A stretch of 64,000 nt of DNA from Haematobia irritans (lineage: Eukaryota; Arthropoda; Insecta; Diptera; Muscidae): NCBI RefSeq assembly GCF_050003625.1, contig NC_134397.1, positions 99,749,132 to 99,813,131 on the forward strand, in the 5' to 3' direction. How positions within the stretch are numbered: the stretch's first letter is position 1; each line of letters starts with the position of its first letter. The notes under the pieces were generated by a model. The model made no database searches. It was given only the letters and a program-made list of their open reading frames with translations, and was not told the origin of the DNA. Of the stretch, positions 43,814-55,066 are shown in pieces. Position numbers and translations under genes: made by a program.

Positions 43814-44149
43814 GTTTCTACCTGATTACTAAACACGCATGACAACTATATTAGTGCTATTAATGATTAATGAATACCTATTTTATATAAGGTTTATAAA
43901 ATAAAAAGAGCGTGATGCTATCACTGATTTAAAGTGCACGTTAATGATTTTGTACAATAGCAAGGCATATTAAAGAGGTAAAGTCATGCAATCAGGTGAC
44001 TAATATCGACATTCATATTGTCAAAGGCTTTGTTTACGTTTAGTAGGTTTGTTTACATTCTTCATTTACATACATATTGCTTTTTATATACATTGTGTTA
44101 TGTGTATGGGGTTAGTTTTATAACATAATTTTCTTAAAAAAAAACTCCC
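43814..44149. other. Repeat R remainder and AT-rich spacer
   Basis: 43822-43890 completes repeat R. The rest has no gene. CCCATATCAG at 44147-44156 could be a splice acceptor for the relic that follows. Confidence 0.45.
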
Positions 44150-44960
44150 ATATCAGCCGTTTATTTGGATCAAGAACGAGACACAAGACGAGAATCGTTT
44201 AAAACATTGAGCGCTCTACTAGGTTATCTACCCCATGAATCGGTGGCTCCATTTTTCCACATTGTATCTTCCTAATTACGATGCGCAATGTCCCACATTC
44301 AACTCAACATACAAGAGGATTCATTGCTACTCTTAGATGTTTTGCAAACATTTTACAAAATTTTCTAGAAATGATATATCGAGTTAGGGCCGAAGGTGAT
44401 AAAGCTGGTCGAATGTTAACAAAAATATGGGTCAAAAGCAGACAAGTATAAATGTCGTTGCAAGGTATTGCAGCGTTTACAACAAATGATTGAAACATTG
44501 GCAGTATTCAAGCTTAAGCAAAAAGATGACTTGAAATCTGTATCAAAAACCAGCAATAGCGAATCCATAGTTATGTACAATACGAAATCCCATCATTATG
44601 GAATAAAACGTTTATTTGCTGCAGAACAGAGAAGTGATTTATCGCATTTGTTTAATCGGTCTAATAATGATGAGATGAATATGAACAGTTGCGCAACCAT
44701 ATGTCGATCACTTGATGCCTTTACTATTGGAATCATGGCTCCAAAAAACTTACTAGCGCTTGATGAGGCAATTATATACCCACAAACAAATTACTTAGTT
44801 TTATTTTTAAAACTTCAGAGGCTCATTAAAAACGTACGGCAACCAATCTAGCAAAATTCAGAAGTTACTTATCTCCTCTCATCGAGTAGTTTCGACTGGG
44901 ATAATTTTTTGTTTGGAGCCAAAAAGTTGAAAATTGCACCACAGTGTAATTCTCTGCGAT
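44150..44960 (+). pseudogene. Ipi1/TEX10-like relic
   Basis: In one frame it reads DQERDTRRESFKTLSALLGY, LPHESVAPFFHIVSS, a stop, LRCAMSHIQLNIQEDSLLLL and DVLQTFYKIF. A compensated frameshift follows (FLEMIYRVRAEGDKAGRMLT in the other frame), then KCRCKVLQRLQQMIETLAVF and an open stretch to 44851. The NIQEDSLLLLDVL block, preceded by alpha-repeat sequence, is a hallmark of the Ipi1/TEX10 family (ribosome biogenesis, Rix1 complex). Stops near 44272, 44364, 44370 and 44422 rule out function here. A CAG acceptor-like site before the frame suggests a gene duplicate rather than a processed copy. The family call is from memory of the motif. Confidence 0.62.
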
Positions 44961-44973
44961 ATAGTACAAAAGA

Positions 44974-45192
44974 ATGAAATTATACGGCCCGGGAGAGTTT
45001 ACAAACTATTCAGGTAAAGGGCGCCCACAATGTCTTGGAGGGCAAAAAACATATAATGAATTTATTTTATTGGCTAAAACCCCAAAAAATATAGACAATT
45101 TGGAAATACAGAAAATTCTGAACGTTGCTGAATCGAAAATAACAGATAAAAGGTTTACAGGTTACTGCCCCTATATTTTAACATTAGGTTAA
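44974..45192 (+). CDS. Unrecognised 72-codon frame after the relic
   Basis: MKLYGPGEFTNYSGKGRPQC then KILNVAESKITDKRFTGYCP, ending ILTLG-stop. The composition looks protein-like and the frame is open to 45192, but I do not recognise the family. It may be a further exon of the same decayed gene in a different frame, or chance. Confidence 0.3.
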   Translation: MKLYGPGEFTNYSGKGRPQCLGGQKTYNEFILLAKTPKNIDNLEIQKILNVAESKITDKRFTGYCPYILTLG

Positions 45193-45219
45193 TGTACTTT
45201 ATTGGTATTGAAAATAAAC

Positions 45220-45480
45220 CAATTTTTGTATGGTTGTTAGAGGGTGTATACTAACATCATGTAACAAATTTCAGCAGGATCGGATGAAATTTGCTTCTCT
45301 TAGAGACTCCGCAAGCCAAATCGGGGGATTGGTTTATATGGGGGCTATATATAATTATGGACCAATTTTTGCCTGGTTGTTAGAGACCATATAATAACAT
45401 CATGTACCATCTATTGCTGCATTTAAATTAGAAGTTACTTTAAATGCTCATACACACAAAGACAAAAATATACATACCTC
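45220..45480. repeat. TA153-type relic in the intron, unit 1
   Basis: One and a half units of the 153-bp sequence (CAATTTTTGCCTGGTTGTTA, GATCGGATGAAATTTGCTTC), duplicated with the exons at 48075-48290. Confidence 0.75.
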
Positions 45481-48400
45481 GATATCTTTTTTGCCTCGTC
45501 GTACAGTCATCTCCAATTTCAGGCAAATGCGGTTGTAAACCCTCTGGAAATTTTAAATATTAACAAGTATAAACGGCCGTAAGTTCGGCCAGGCCGAATC
45601 TTATGTACCCTCCACCATGGATTGCGTAGAAACTTCTACGAAAGACTGTCATCCACAATCGAATTACTTGGGTTGTGGTATCTTAAATCGTTTTCTAAAT
45701 TGTGAGTTAGTCCATACATTAGACAAAAAAAATATGTGTAAGTAAGTCTACAAAAAATTACGAATCGATATGGACTTTTGCACGGTACGTAGGGAGCCAG
45801 AATTGAAATATGGGGGTCGCTTATATGGGGGCTATATACAATTATTGATATGGACCAATTTTTGTGTGATTGGGGATCGATTTATCAGAGGGCTATATAT
45901 AACTATAGACCGATATGGACCTAGTTAGGCATGGTTGTTAACGGCCATATACTAGCACAATTTCAACTGACTCGGAAGAAATTTGCTCCTCCAAGAGGCT
46001 CCAAAACCAAATCTCGGGATCGGTTTATATGGGGGCTATATATAATTGTGGACTGATATGGACCACTTTTGGCATGGTTGTTAAATATCATATACTACCA
46101 CCACGTACAAAATTTCAACCAGATCGGATGAATTTTGCTTCTCCAAAAGGCACCGGAGGTCAAATCTGGGGATCGGTTTATATGGGTGCTATATATAATT
46201 ATGGACTGACATGAACCAATTCCTGCATGGTTGTTGGATACCATATACTAACATCACGTACCAAATTTCAACCGAATCGGATGAATTTTGCTCTTCCAAG
46301 GGGCTCCGGAGGTCAAATCGGGGGATCGGTTTATATGGGGGCTATATATAATTATGGACCGATTTCGACCAATTTTTGCATGGGAGTTTGAGGCTATATA
46401 CTACCACCATGTACCAAATTTCAGCCGAATCGGATAAAATTTGCTTCTATTAGAGGCCTCGCACGCCAAATCGGGGGATCGGTTTATATGGGAGCTATAT
46501 ATAATTATGGACCGATGTGGACCAATTTTTGCATGGTTATTAGAGACCATATACTAACACCATGTACCAAATTTCAGCCGGATCGGATGAAATTTGCTTC
46601 TCTTAGAGGCCTCGCAAGCCAAATCGGGGGATCGGTTTATATGGGGGCTATATATGATTATGGACCGATGTGGGCCAATTTTTGCATGGTTGTTAGAGAC
46701 CATATACTAACACCATGTACCAAATTTCAGCCGGATCGGATGAAATTTGCTTCTCTTAGAGGCCTCGCAAGCCAAATCGGGGGATCGGTTTATATGGGGG
46801 CTATATATAATTATGGACCGATGTGGACCAATTTTTGCATGGTTGTTAGAGACCATATACTAACACCATGTACCAAATTTCAGCTGGATCGGATGAAATT
46901 TGCTTCTCTTAGAGGCCTCGCAAGCCAAATTTTGGGGTCCGTTTATATGGGGGCTATATATAATTATGGACCGATGTGGACCAATTTTTGCATGGTTGTA
47001 TTAGACCATATACTAACACCATGTACCAAATTTCAGCCGGATCGGATGAAATTTGCTTCTCTTAGAGGCCTCGCAAGCCAAATTTGGGGGTCCGTTTATA
47101 TGGGGGCTATACGTAAAAGTGGACCGATATGGCCCATTTGCAATACCATCCGACCTACTAACAACTACTTGTGCCAAGTTTTAAGTCGATAGCTTGTTTC
47201 GTTCGGAAGTTAGCGTGATTTCAACAGACGGACGGACGGACGGACATGCTCAGATCGACTCAGAATTTCACCACGACCCAGAATATATACTTTATGGGGT
47301 CTTAGAGCAATATTTCGATGTGTTACAAACGGAATGACAAAGTTAATATACCCCCCATCCTATGGTGGAGGGTATAAAAATATGGACCTGCCCACCAATA
47401 TACATTACTTACCATAAACCGGTTGATCATGAATTTCAATGTCTGGCACAGACAAATGTAACTTTTATGTAGTATGGCTCTTATGGCGTACAGCCACGTC
47501 AGATTGATGCATTTTAGATGTCGAAGGTATTTCAGTTCTATCCCCCATTTCAGACAATTCAAGACATCGCATTAGTTTTTGTTTCCTTTGCTCTGGTGTC
47601 GCTGAGCGTTTTCTTGTTGGGGGAGAACATGACCGACTTCTATGTCATCTAGCATGTGGTGACCGCGAATGACTATGCTTTGACCACACCACTTGCAATA
47701 GAAGATTGGGCTTGTGTATTCGATCGGGAATTATCTATATTATTGACCAATGTATTGTAATGATCACCATATGTAGCATTTTCAGTAGATGGTGGGGGTG
47801 CATCATTAGGTCTTGGTGTAGTTACAATTTGCTCTGAATTAAATGAAAGTTCCGCCACATTTGGTGTCGCGGTGTCCAGCAGTTCCTTTTTGACCAGACC
47901 ACTTTCCAATGAAGGTTGTTCTTGTATATTCGAATTGGTAGAATTTTAAGTCTTGACGTAGTTACAGTTTGTTCTGTTCCATCTGTGGTTCGTGCATCGA
48001 TAAGTGCCATTGTATTTTCCAAATCGGCTTGAGGTTCCTGTTTAACCAAGTTTCCTAACAAACAAACAAATTTAACAAATTTCAGCAGGATCGGATGAAA
48101 TTTGCTTCTCTTAGAGACTCCGCAAGCCAAATCGGGGGATTGGTTTATATGGGGGCTATATATAATTATGGACCAATTTTTGCCTGGTTGTTAGAGACCA
48201 TATAATAACATCATGTACCATCTATTGCTGCATTTAAATTAGAAGTTACTTTAAATGCTCATACACACAAAGACAAAAATATACATACCTCGATATCTTT
48301 TTTGCCTCGTCGTACAGTCATCTCCAATTTCAGGCAAATGCGGTTGTAAACCCTCTGGAAATTTTAAATATTAAAAATATGGACCTGCCCACCAATATAC

Positions 48401-49223
48401 ATTACTTACCATAAACCGGTTGATCATGAATTTCAATGTCTGGCACAGACAAATGTAACTCTTATGTAGTATGGCTCTTATGGCGTACAGCCACGTCAGA
48501 TTGATGTATTTTAGATGTCGAAGGTATTTCAGTTATATCCCCCATTTCAGACAATTCAAGACATCGCATTAGTTTTTGTTTCCTTTGCTCTGGTGTCGCT
48601 GAGCGTTTTCTTGTTGGGGGAGAACATGACCGACTTCTATGTCATCTAGCATGTGGTGACCGCGAATGACTATGCTTTGACCACACCACTTGCAATAGAA
48701 GATTGGGCTTGTGTATTCGATCGGGAATTATCTATATTATTGACCAATGTATTGTAATGATCACCATATGTAGCATTTTCAGTAGATGGTGGGGGTGCAT
48801 CATTAGGTCTTGGTGTAGTTACAATTTGCTCTGAATTAAATGAAAGTTCCGCCACATTTGGTGTCGCGGTGTCCAGCAGTTCCTTTTTGACCAGACCACT
48901 TTCCAATGAAGGTTGTTCTTGTATATTCGAATTGGTAGAATTTTAAGTCTTGACGTAGTTACAGTTTGTTCTGTTCCATCTGTGGTTCGTGCATCGATAA
49001 GTGCCATTGTATTTTCCAAATCGCCTTGAGGTTCCTGTTTAACCAAGTTTCCTACATGGGTGGTGGTAACTTGAAAAACACCATTTGTTGGCTCTTGATG
49101 TCTTTTTGATGTTTCTCCATCACTACTACTTAACATTTTTGGTCTGTGATGCGTGTCCAGCACTTTCTTTGTTACATGGAGAATCATTGTTAGTATCCTA
49201 CAATGTTGATGTTTTCCCTTCAA
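45478..49223 (-). pseudogene. Arg/Ser-rich spliced gene with duplicated exon pair
   Basis: Exon order on the minus strand: first exon 49223-48410 (likely start ATG 49187, MILHVTKKVLDTH), exon 48354-48289, exon 48054-47413, exon 45543-45478. Each has GT...AG borders (GTAAGT, TTCCAG, GTATGT, TGTTAG). The long exon homologous segment is 642 bp in both copies and the short one 66 bp. Both start with 2 nt and end with 1 nt of a codon, so they are symmetric and splice in frame (RQKRYR-G-NLVKQEPQ). The long exon begins NLVKQEPQ.DLENTMALIDA and later has SHSRSPHAR and HRSRSCSPPTRKRSATPEQR. It contains a shifted middle frame (open 78 codons, identical in both copies) and TGA and TAA stops. It is therefore a decayed gene or uses unseen splicing. 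No family recognised. Confidence 0.55.
45563..47375 (+). mobile_element. TA153 element copy III in an intron
   Basis: A 1813-bp element flanked by TA (45561-45562, 47376-47377). The other exon-pair copy lacks it (TTTTAAATATTAAAAATATG at 48362-48381), so it arrived after the duplication or was lost from one copy. It begins ACAAGTATAAACGG and ends GGTGGAGGGTA. It has at least seven 153-bp units, and the last four to five are nearly identical and leave an open frame of 51-residue repeats (VYMGAIYNYGPMWTNF). Confidence 0.9.
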
Positions 49224-49232
49224 CTACTTGCT

Positions 49233-49242
49233 CCTTTATATA
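49233..49242 (-). promoter_or_regulatory. TATA-like box upstream of the RS-rich gene
   Basis: TATATAAAGG on the minus strand lies 46-55 bp before ATG 49187, a plausible core promoter position. Confidence 0.35.
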
Positions 49243-49245
49243 TGC

Positions 49246-50095
49246 ATTCAACAATACAACAACACTACACATACACAAAATGTCAACTTAAGTGATCTGC
49301 CAGTTTAGTTTGACATTATTAATATCATGGGGGTACACACGCTTGCTCGTGACTTTACCTTTAATTAATATGCCTTGGTACAATAGATTTCGAAGACAGA
49401 AGAAAACAGCCATTTTGAAACTATTCCGCGTTTATTTCTCCGAATGATTACAAAATGAAATGAAAATGATTACATATACATACGCACAAGCATTCATGAT
49501 AATTTGTTGAACAGTGTTTTTCTACCAGTTTTTAATGGTTGTGCCACTAAATCTCACACAGCACTGGACACTAATAATTGTTAAGAATAAAACCCTAGTC
49601 GCTCTACTCCTAGTGTCTTACCACATTCTGCAACAGCTTCTACAACATGTGGTACATCGTCGTCTCCAAATGGATACCATCAATTTGCAACGCCCATTTA
49701 ACAAACATATAATTCCGGTATTATGCAAAATTTTACATCATCCGCAGCAATGGGCTCATAATCCGTTCAGCAACAAACTCAATTCGTTGGAGTCCACAAT
49801 ATCTACAATAATTGCATTGCAATACCAGTGAACAAGAATTTACTTATGTTCATGCTGTTGTCGCCTCACTAGCAATTTCAACTCCAGTAGTCACCACCAC
49901 GGTCAATGCGAAACTTTCTGTTCGACCAACCTAAGCCTAACTAACTATGTTAGCATCTCTCACGTTTAAGGGTAGTTCCTATGCAAAATCACTGTTCCCG
50001 ACTTATATTTCGCACGATAATTCGTCACAAAGGGATGTTAGGGAAACCCTTCGTTGACTGAAATTAATACATTGAGATGCAAAGTGGCTGGTTTA
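49246..50095. other. Spacer with a possible decayed coding stretch
   Basis: From about 49624 a frame reads TTCGTSSSPNGYHQFATPI, then after TAA QTYNSGIMQNFTSSAAMGS, then after another TAA SVQQQTQFVGVHNI. Both stops are one change from CAA. The low-complexity Gln/Ser composition resembles a transcription-factor tail, but this is weak. The rest shows nothing. Confidence 0.3.
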
Positions 50096-50852
50096 CAGAA
50101 GGTTAGGTTAAAGTGGCTGCCCGATTAAGATTCAGACTCACTTAGACTATTCAGTCCACTGTGATACCACATTAACTAAAAGTACCTATTACATATGGGC
50201 ACTTCTAGTTGTAACCGCTGAACCTTCTCGATTATTTCCTTCTGTTGAACCAACCAGATTGTTCCACAAACATTGCTCCTAAAATTTGCTTACGCCTTAC
50301 ACAAAATGCAGGACACTCACACAAGAGGTGTTTTATTGATTCTTTTTCCTCCGCATCATGACAACTCATACAATATTCATTATATTTCGCACCAATAGTT
50401 TTTGCCAAATCGCCTATCAGGCAGCGGCCCTTTATAGCAGATATCAGGAGTGATATCTGGCGTCTCTAGAACACTGGCATATTTAGTGTGCGGTTTAAGT
50501 TTAAATGGGGCCATATTTGCTTGGTGTCGTTACAACCCTTGCAATTCTCCCATCGAACATTTGCCATCATGACAGCCTTCTCACGCAGTAAGAGCTTACA
50601 GGTAGCCAGAGGCATACCAACAGATTCTAGTTCCCTGGAATATGTAAGGTAGTTCGTAGCCTTGCTAGCTCATCTGCTTCGCAGTTCCCCGGTATGTTCC
50701 TATGGCCAGGCACCCATATTGGGCCATCTCATTGAGAGATTTGCGGCAGTCGATGACCGTTTTCGAGTTGAGGAACACAGAGTCCAAGGATTTTATTGCA
50801 GGTTCACTGTCTGAGTATATATTAATGCCAATATTGCTTGGAGCATTACTTC

Positions 50853-52260
50853 TCAGCCAATCACTTCTCTTATTGCTAATATTTCAGCCTGAAAAACACT
50901 ACAGTGATCAGGTAATCTTTTCGCTATTCGAAGTTCCAGATCTTTAGAATATACTCCGAAACCCACTTGGCCATCCAATTTGGAGCCATCAGTGTACAAA
51001 TCTATATATCTTTTATTCCCCGGGGTCCGTGTACACCACGCCTCACTGTTGGGAATTAGAGTCTCAGAGTTTTTGTCGAAAAGTGGACTCGCCAAAGTGT
51101 AATCCACTACGTTAGGCACATCTGGCATTATTTTGAGGACCGAACTGTGACCGTAACTTTTTTTCCGACCACAGCGATAGCTCGCGCAACCGCACAGCCG
51201 TTGTTGCAGCTGACTGTTTGGCCAAAATGTCTAAAGGCAAGAGATGCAGTATGACATTAAAGGAGTTTGTACCTGTCTTGCTGAATGCACCTGAGATACA
51301 CAAGCACGCCATACGCTGAACTTTATCGAAACTGGTTGGCTGGTGAAGTGCCGGCTACCAGACTACAACACCATATAGCATTATAGGTCTAACCACTGCC
51401 GTGTATAGCCAATGCACAATTTTTGGTTTTAGTCCCCACTTTTTTCCTATTGCCTTTTTGCACGAGTACAAAGCTACAGTTGCTGTTCTCGCCCTTTCTT
51501 CAATATTAATCTTAAAGTTCAGCTTCCTGTCGAAAATAACGCCAAGGTATTTTGCACACTCACCAAAGGGAATTTCAATACCCCCTAAGGAAATGGGCCT
51601 AACCGTTGGAGTTTTGCGATCTTTGCAGTACATGAGTAGTTCTGTCTTTGCAGCATTTACCCCAAGACCATTATCTTTCGCCCATTTCTCAGTCATCCGG
51701 AGGACTCTCTGTATAATATCTCTAACTGTTGATGGGAATTTTCCCCTGACTGCTGCGCCACATCATCTGCGTATGCCAACACTTGTATTCTTTCTTTTTC
51801 TAGGGAAACCAGAAGGTCGTTTATAACAACATTCCAAAGAAGGGGTCATAGAACTCCTCCTTGAGGAGTGCCTCTCACATACCTTTGTATGTTTGCTTGT
51901 CCTAGTGTGGCTGAAATGCGTCTCGTCCTTAGAAGTTCGTCTAACAGCCTTAGTATACCTGGATCAACATTCAGAGTTGTCAGTCCATTTAATATCGAGC
52001 TCGGATGGACGTTATTGAACGCCCCTTCGATGTCTAGAAACGCCACGATTGTGTATTCTTTGACAGATAGTGAGCTTTCAATAAAGCTGACTAGTTCATG
52101 TAGTGCGGTCTCAGTAGACCTGCCCTTCGAGTATGCATGTTGTCGTTTCGAGAGCAAACTTGAATCGACGCTAGTTCTAAGATAAATATCTACCATCCTC
52201 TCCAGAGTCTTAAGTAGGAATGATGATAAGCTGATTGGTCGGAAATCCTTCGCATTCGAT
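50853..52260 (-). pseudogene. LINE-A ORF2 RT and RNase H
   Basis: RT (52260-51846): KDFRPISLSSFLLKTLERMV, AYSKGRSTETALHELVSFIE, AFLDIEGAFNNVHPSSILNG, RGTPQGGVL. Then a damaged YADD region, the C-terminal RT (GGIEIPFGECAKYLGVIFDR) and RNase H (YIDLYTDGSKLDGQVGFGVY, HCSVFQAEILAIREV). RT wording of the FLDIEGAFNN type and the RNase H domain suggest the LOA/I group. Confidence 0.85.
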
Positions 52261-52283
52261 TGAGAGGCTTTTCCCGCTTTATG

Positions 52284-52534
52284 CTTAGTACTAAGTTCGT
52301 TTCTGCGAAAAACGAATATCTTCATCTATCTCCGTAAATAGGGTTTCAAACTCAAGGATGTTAATTTATTTATGCGAAATAATATGCCCGCCTATTTTTT
52401 CGTGCGAAAAATCCAGGGTTGTATAAATATGTGTTTGAAAATGCTCAAAACAAAGATTTCGCATTTATTCCGCGCTAACGTTTTTTGTATGGAGTATAAC
52501 AGTTTTTCGCGCGAAAACGTGATCTTAGTACTAG
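52284..52534. mobile_element. 251-bp MITE with CTTAGTACTAAG ends
   Basis: Inserted in the LINE-A RT region between GCTTTATG and GCTTTAGG (8-bp duplication, one mismatch). The right end is CTTAGTACTAG. CGCGAAAA/TTTCGCG words fill the interior. Copy D supplies the empty site near 59075. Confidence 0.88.
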
Positions 52535-53165
52535 GCTTTAGGTATGAAAACGACTTTGGATTCCCTCCACTTTTCTGGAATATATGCTAAGTTGATACAT
52601 CCTATATATCGCCGACAACCAGGGGATAATTCTGTCAGCCACCGCTTGTAACTCCGCCAGAATAATTCCATCAGGTCCGGGGGATTTGAATGATTAACGC
52701 CCATTTTATTCTAGATTCCGATACAATTTCCTCGATAGGAAACGACCGCTGAGCCACTGTGGCACCGCCAGTACATGAACCGTCTGATTTCTTGTAAGCG
52801 TCCCAATCCACAGGAGCTCTGGTGGATTTTGCTTTGTTAAAGAGCTTCCTGTCCGATTTCCTCATATCACCTAACTCCGTAGACCACCATGGTGGTCGAT
52901 TTTTCCCCCTTGGCATCCCTCTAGGGCATGCACCTTTCTGTGAGATGTTGAAGGCCTTAGTAATCCTCTCCACTGCGTGTTCGATAACTTGCACAGTGCT
53001 CATATTTGTCTCTGGTATTTCCGGTATCATCATATTGAACGATTCCCTATATCTATTCCAGTCAGGTTTCCTAGCATTTGGCGGAAATATGGTCTTGGTG
53101 GTATGAACATCAAATTTGAAACTGATGTAGCGATGATCTGAGAAGCTATGTTCACTTAAAACCTG

Positions 53166-53780
53166 TCAATCAGATATCATTTCAGTCAGTTCTTGCGAGG
53201 CCAAGGTGACGGCCAAAACCTCTTGCCTGTTTTTAGTAACAAAGGTTGGGGTATCTCCTTTATTGCAAACTACCAAATTAGTACGCAAAATAAACTCTAT
53301 TAGCGAATCTCCCCTTGCATTAGTATCAATACTTCCCCATATACTATGATGCGCATTCGCATCGCATCCCATAATGAGCTTTGTCTTTGTTTTCAATGAC
53401 TCCTCAACTAAGGTGTTAACGGCACATGGAGGCATCTCCCTATCATGTCCCATGTAGACCGAAGATACCCAATATTTGCATTTGGCTATTTCTAAACTGG
53501 CAACGACAGTGTCTGTATTGCACATTGAAGGAAGCAGAAACAAGTTGAGCTCGTTTTTAGCAATTATACAGGCTCGATTTACATCATTACCAGTATACTG
53601 CAACAGTTTGAACCCCGGAGTACTTAATTCACATATTTTGTTTCTATAAACATATGGCTCTTGAATAACAACTATATCTATGTCCCCTTTCATCAGGAGA
53701 ACTTTTAAGGCAGCACATGCAGCCTTACAATGATGAAGATTTATCTGGAGGATCCGTAGGAACATCGAGATTTTCAACAA
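53166..53780 (-). pseudogene. LINE-A ORF2 endonuclease
   Basis: RILQINLHHCKAACAALKVL, IVVIQEPYVYRNKI, WVSSVYMGHDREMPPCAV, LIMGCDANAHHSIWGSIDTN and FVTKNRQEVLAVTLASQEL form an AP-type endonuclease with catalytic E, D and H segments in place. The frame ends at 53166 by a stop. The linker continues at 53110-52590 in other frames (SLSESEVSGSS-type linker upstream at 53993-53725). Confidence 0.85.
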
Positions 53781-54008
53781 CCGTCACATCAGCCGCTTCA
53801 ATCGAGTCATCAAGAATGTCCTCTTCAGAGATCTCGGTGACTCTCGCAATAACCATAGGTTCAACTTTGGTGAGTTCTGAGGCAGTAGAAGCCTCCTCTC
53901 GCATACGGTGTCTATCCATGTCTTCAACTTTGGTATCTCCCTCGACTTCGCAGAGGATCCGCTCACTTCTGATTCAGACAGAGGCTTGTCCATTTCTGAA
54001 TCCTTTAG

Positions 54009-54919
54009 CTAATCGTTTTTATATACCTTCATTTGGATATAATGAAAGCCATAACATACACGGCCCTGGGACATTGCTAGATGTGGCAAAGACTGAGTGT
54101 TCAATATAAACACTGCATGCCGTCTTGGTCTATCCACTTCATCCAAACGACCAACCTTCCAATCAGCTGTTGGAAGATCTGGATTGCATCGTTTCAGTCT
54201 ATTTAAAATCGATTCAGAGTCAGAAGGGTTTGCAGGTGTCCACGCATGTGCTCTAGGTCTAGCCGGTATGTCTTTCTTCTCGACTAACTCTAGAGCAGCT
54301 CCTTCCCAAACTTCACCAATTAGTATCAGAGCAGTTTTAAAACATTCTATAGACCTCTGGTCCTCAAATGCGACTAGCTTAAATCGTCCTTGATACCAAC
54401 CAGCCTCTTGGTGTCGAGGATCTGGGCTGGGAAACTTTTCCAGCACATGTGAGTAGACGCCAGACAAAGCATTCTCAATTTCCCCCATTTTTGCTTTGGA
54501 ACCATACCGTCCAATGCTCCTTTATTAATGATAGCCATCACAAGGCTGTCTTTAGCAACTGAAGCGGACGATCGTTGATCCCTTTTGGAGGATGGCAGCT
54601 GATCCGGTGATCGTTCCCTTTTTCCAGCCTCAAGAATTCCTTTTGCCCATTTTAAGGAATCGCTTTGTTTAGCCGACAAAGTGCTTGGGTCGACTGATCC
54701 TAATTTTTTTAGGATAAACAAAGCATTTCTGCGTTCCTTGAATCTTTTTCGTGAGGGATTACCTTCTTTTGATGCCGTTACCTTGGAAAGGGTTCGACTT
54801 GACAAAGTGTCGCCACCTGTCGACCCGTCTACAGGTCGACTAATTGGGCCTAACTCTTGGTCATTGCCCAAATTTATAACTCCAGTCGATACCCGTCCAC
54901 TGGGCCCTGAAGTTAGCAA
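54009..54919 (-). pseudogene. LINE-A ORF1, DUF4780-like, one frameshift
   Basis: The first frame runs 54919-54374 (KRFKERRNALFILKKLGSVD, ALDGMVPKQKWGK) and the second 54488-54009 (MGEIENALSGVYSHVLEKFP, ALELVEKKDIPARPRAHAWT, AVFILNTQSLPHLA). The C-terminal half resembles the DUF4780 domain found in insect retroelement ORF1. The overlap and shift lie near 54480. Probably an RNA-binding partner of ORF2. Confidence 0.75.
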
Positions 54920-55066
54920 CCCAGTGGATGTCTTTCAATTGCTCTGCATGATGATTGATATTATTATTCAACCGTCGAACGGAACGGACGTCTTTTTAAT
55001 AGCGGATAAACTCATCGTAATAGGTACCTACTAAGAATTTCAAGTGTGGTGGGATATTAAGCCACC

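Larger units (their letters stand above)
50096..54955 (-). mobile_element. LINE-A copy C, nearly full length, decayed
   Basis: A reverse-strand copy from ORF1 (right) to a 3' end of AACCTAACCTT type at 50096. It lacks the 5' leader present in copy D. It has frameshifts, one MITE insertion and small deletions. The 3' UTR (50096-50840) includes TGGTATCACAGTGGACTGAA. Confidence 0.88.

Noticed and set aside
46488..47192. 234-codon open frame of 51-residue repeats
   Set aside because: The open frame follows from a repeat length divisible by three. There is no start context, no termini consistent with a protein, and earlier units have stops. Kept only as a periodicity finding.
51401..52185. Plus-strand frames of 105-141 codons
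   Set aside because: Antisense shadows of LINE-A RT. The same shadows occur at 5421-5852 and 59169-59630.
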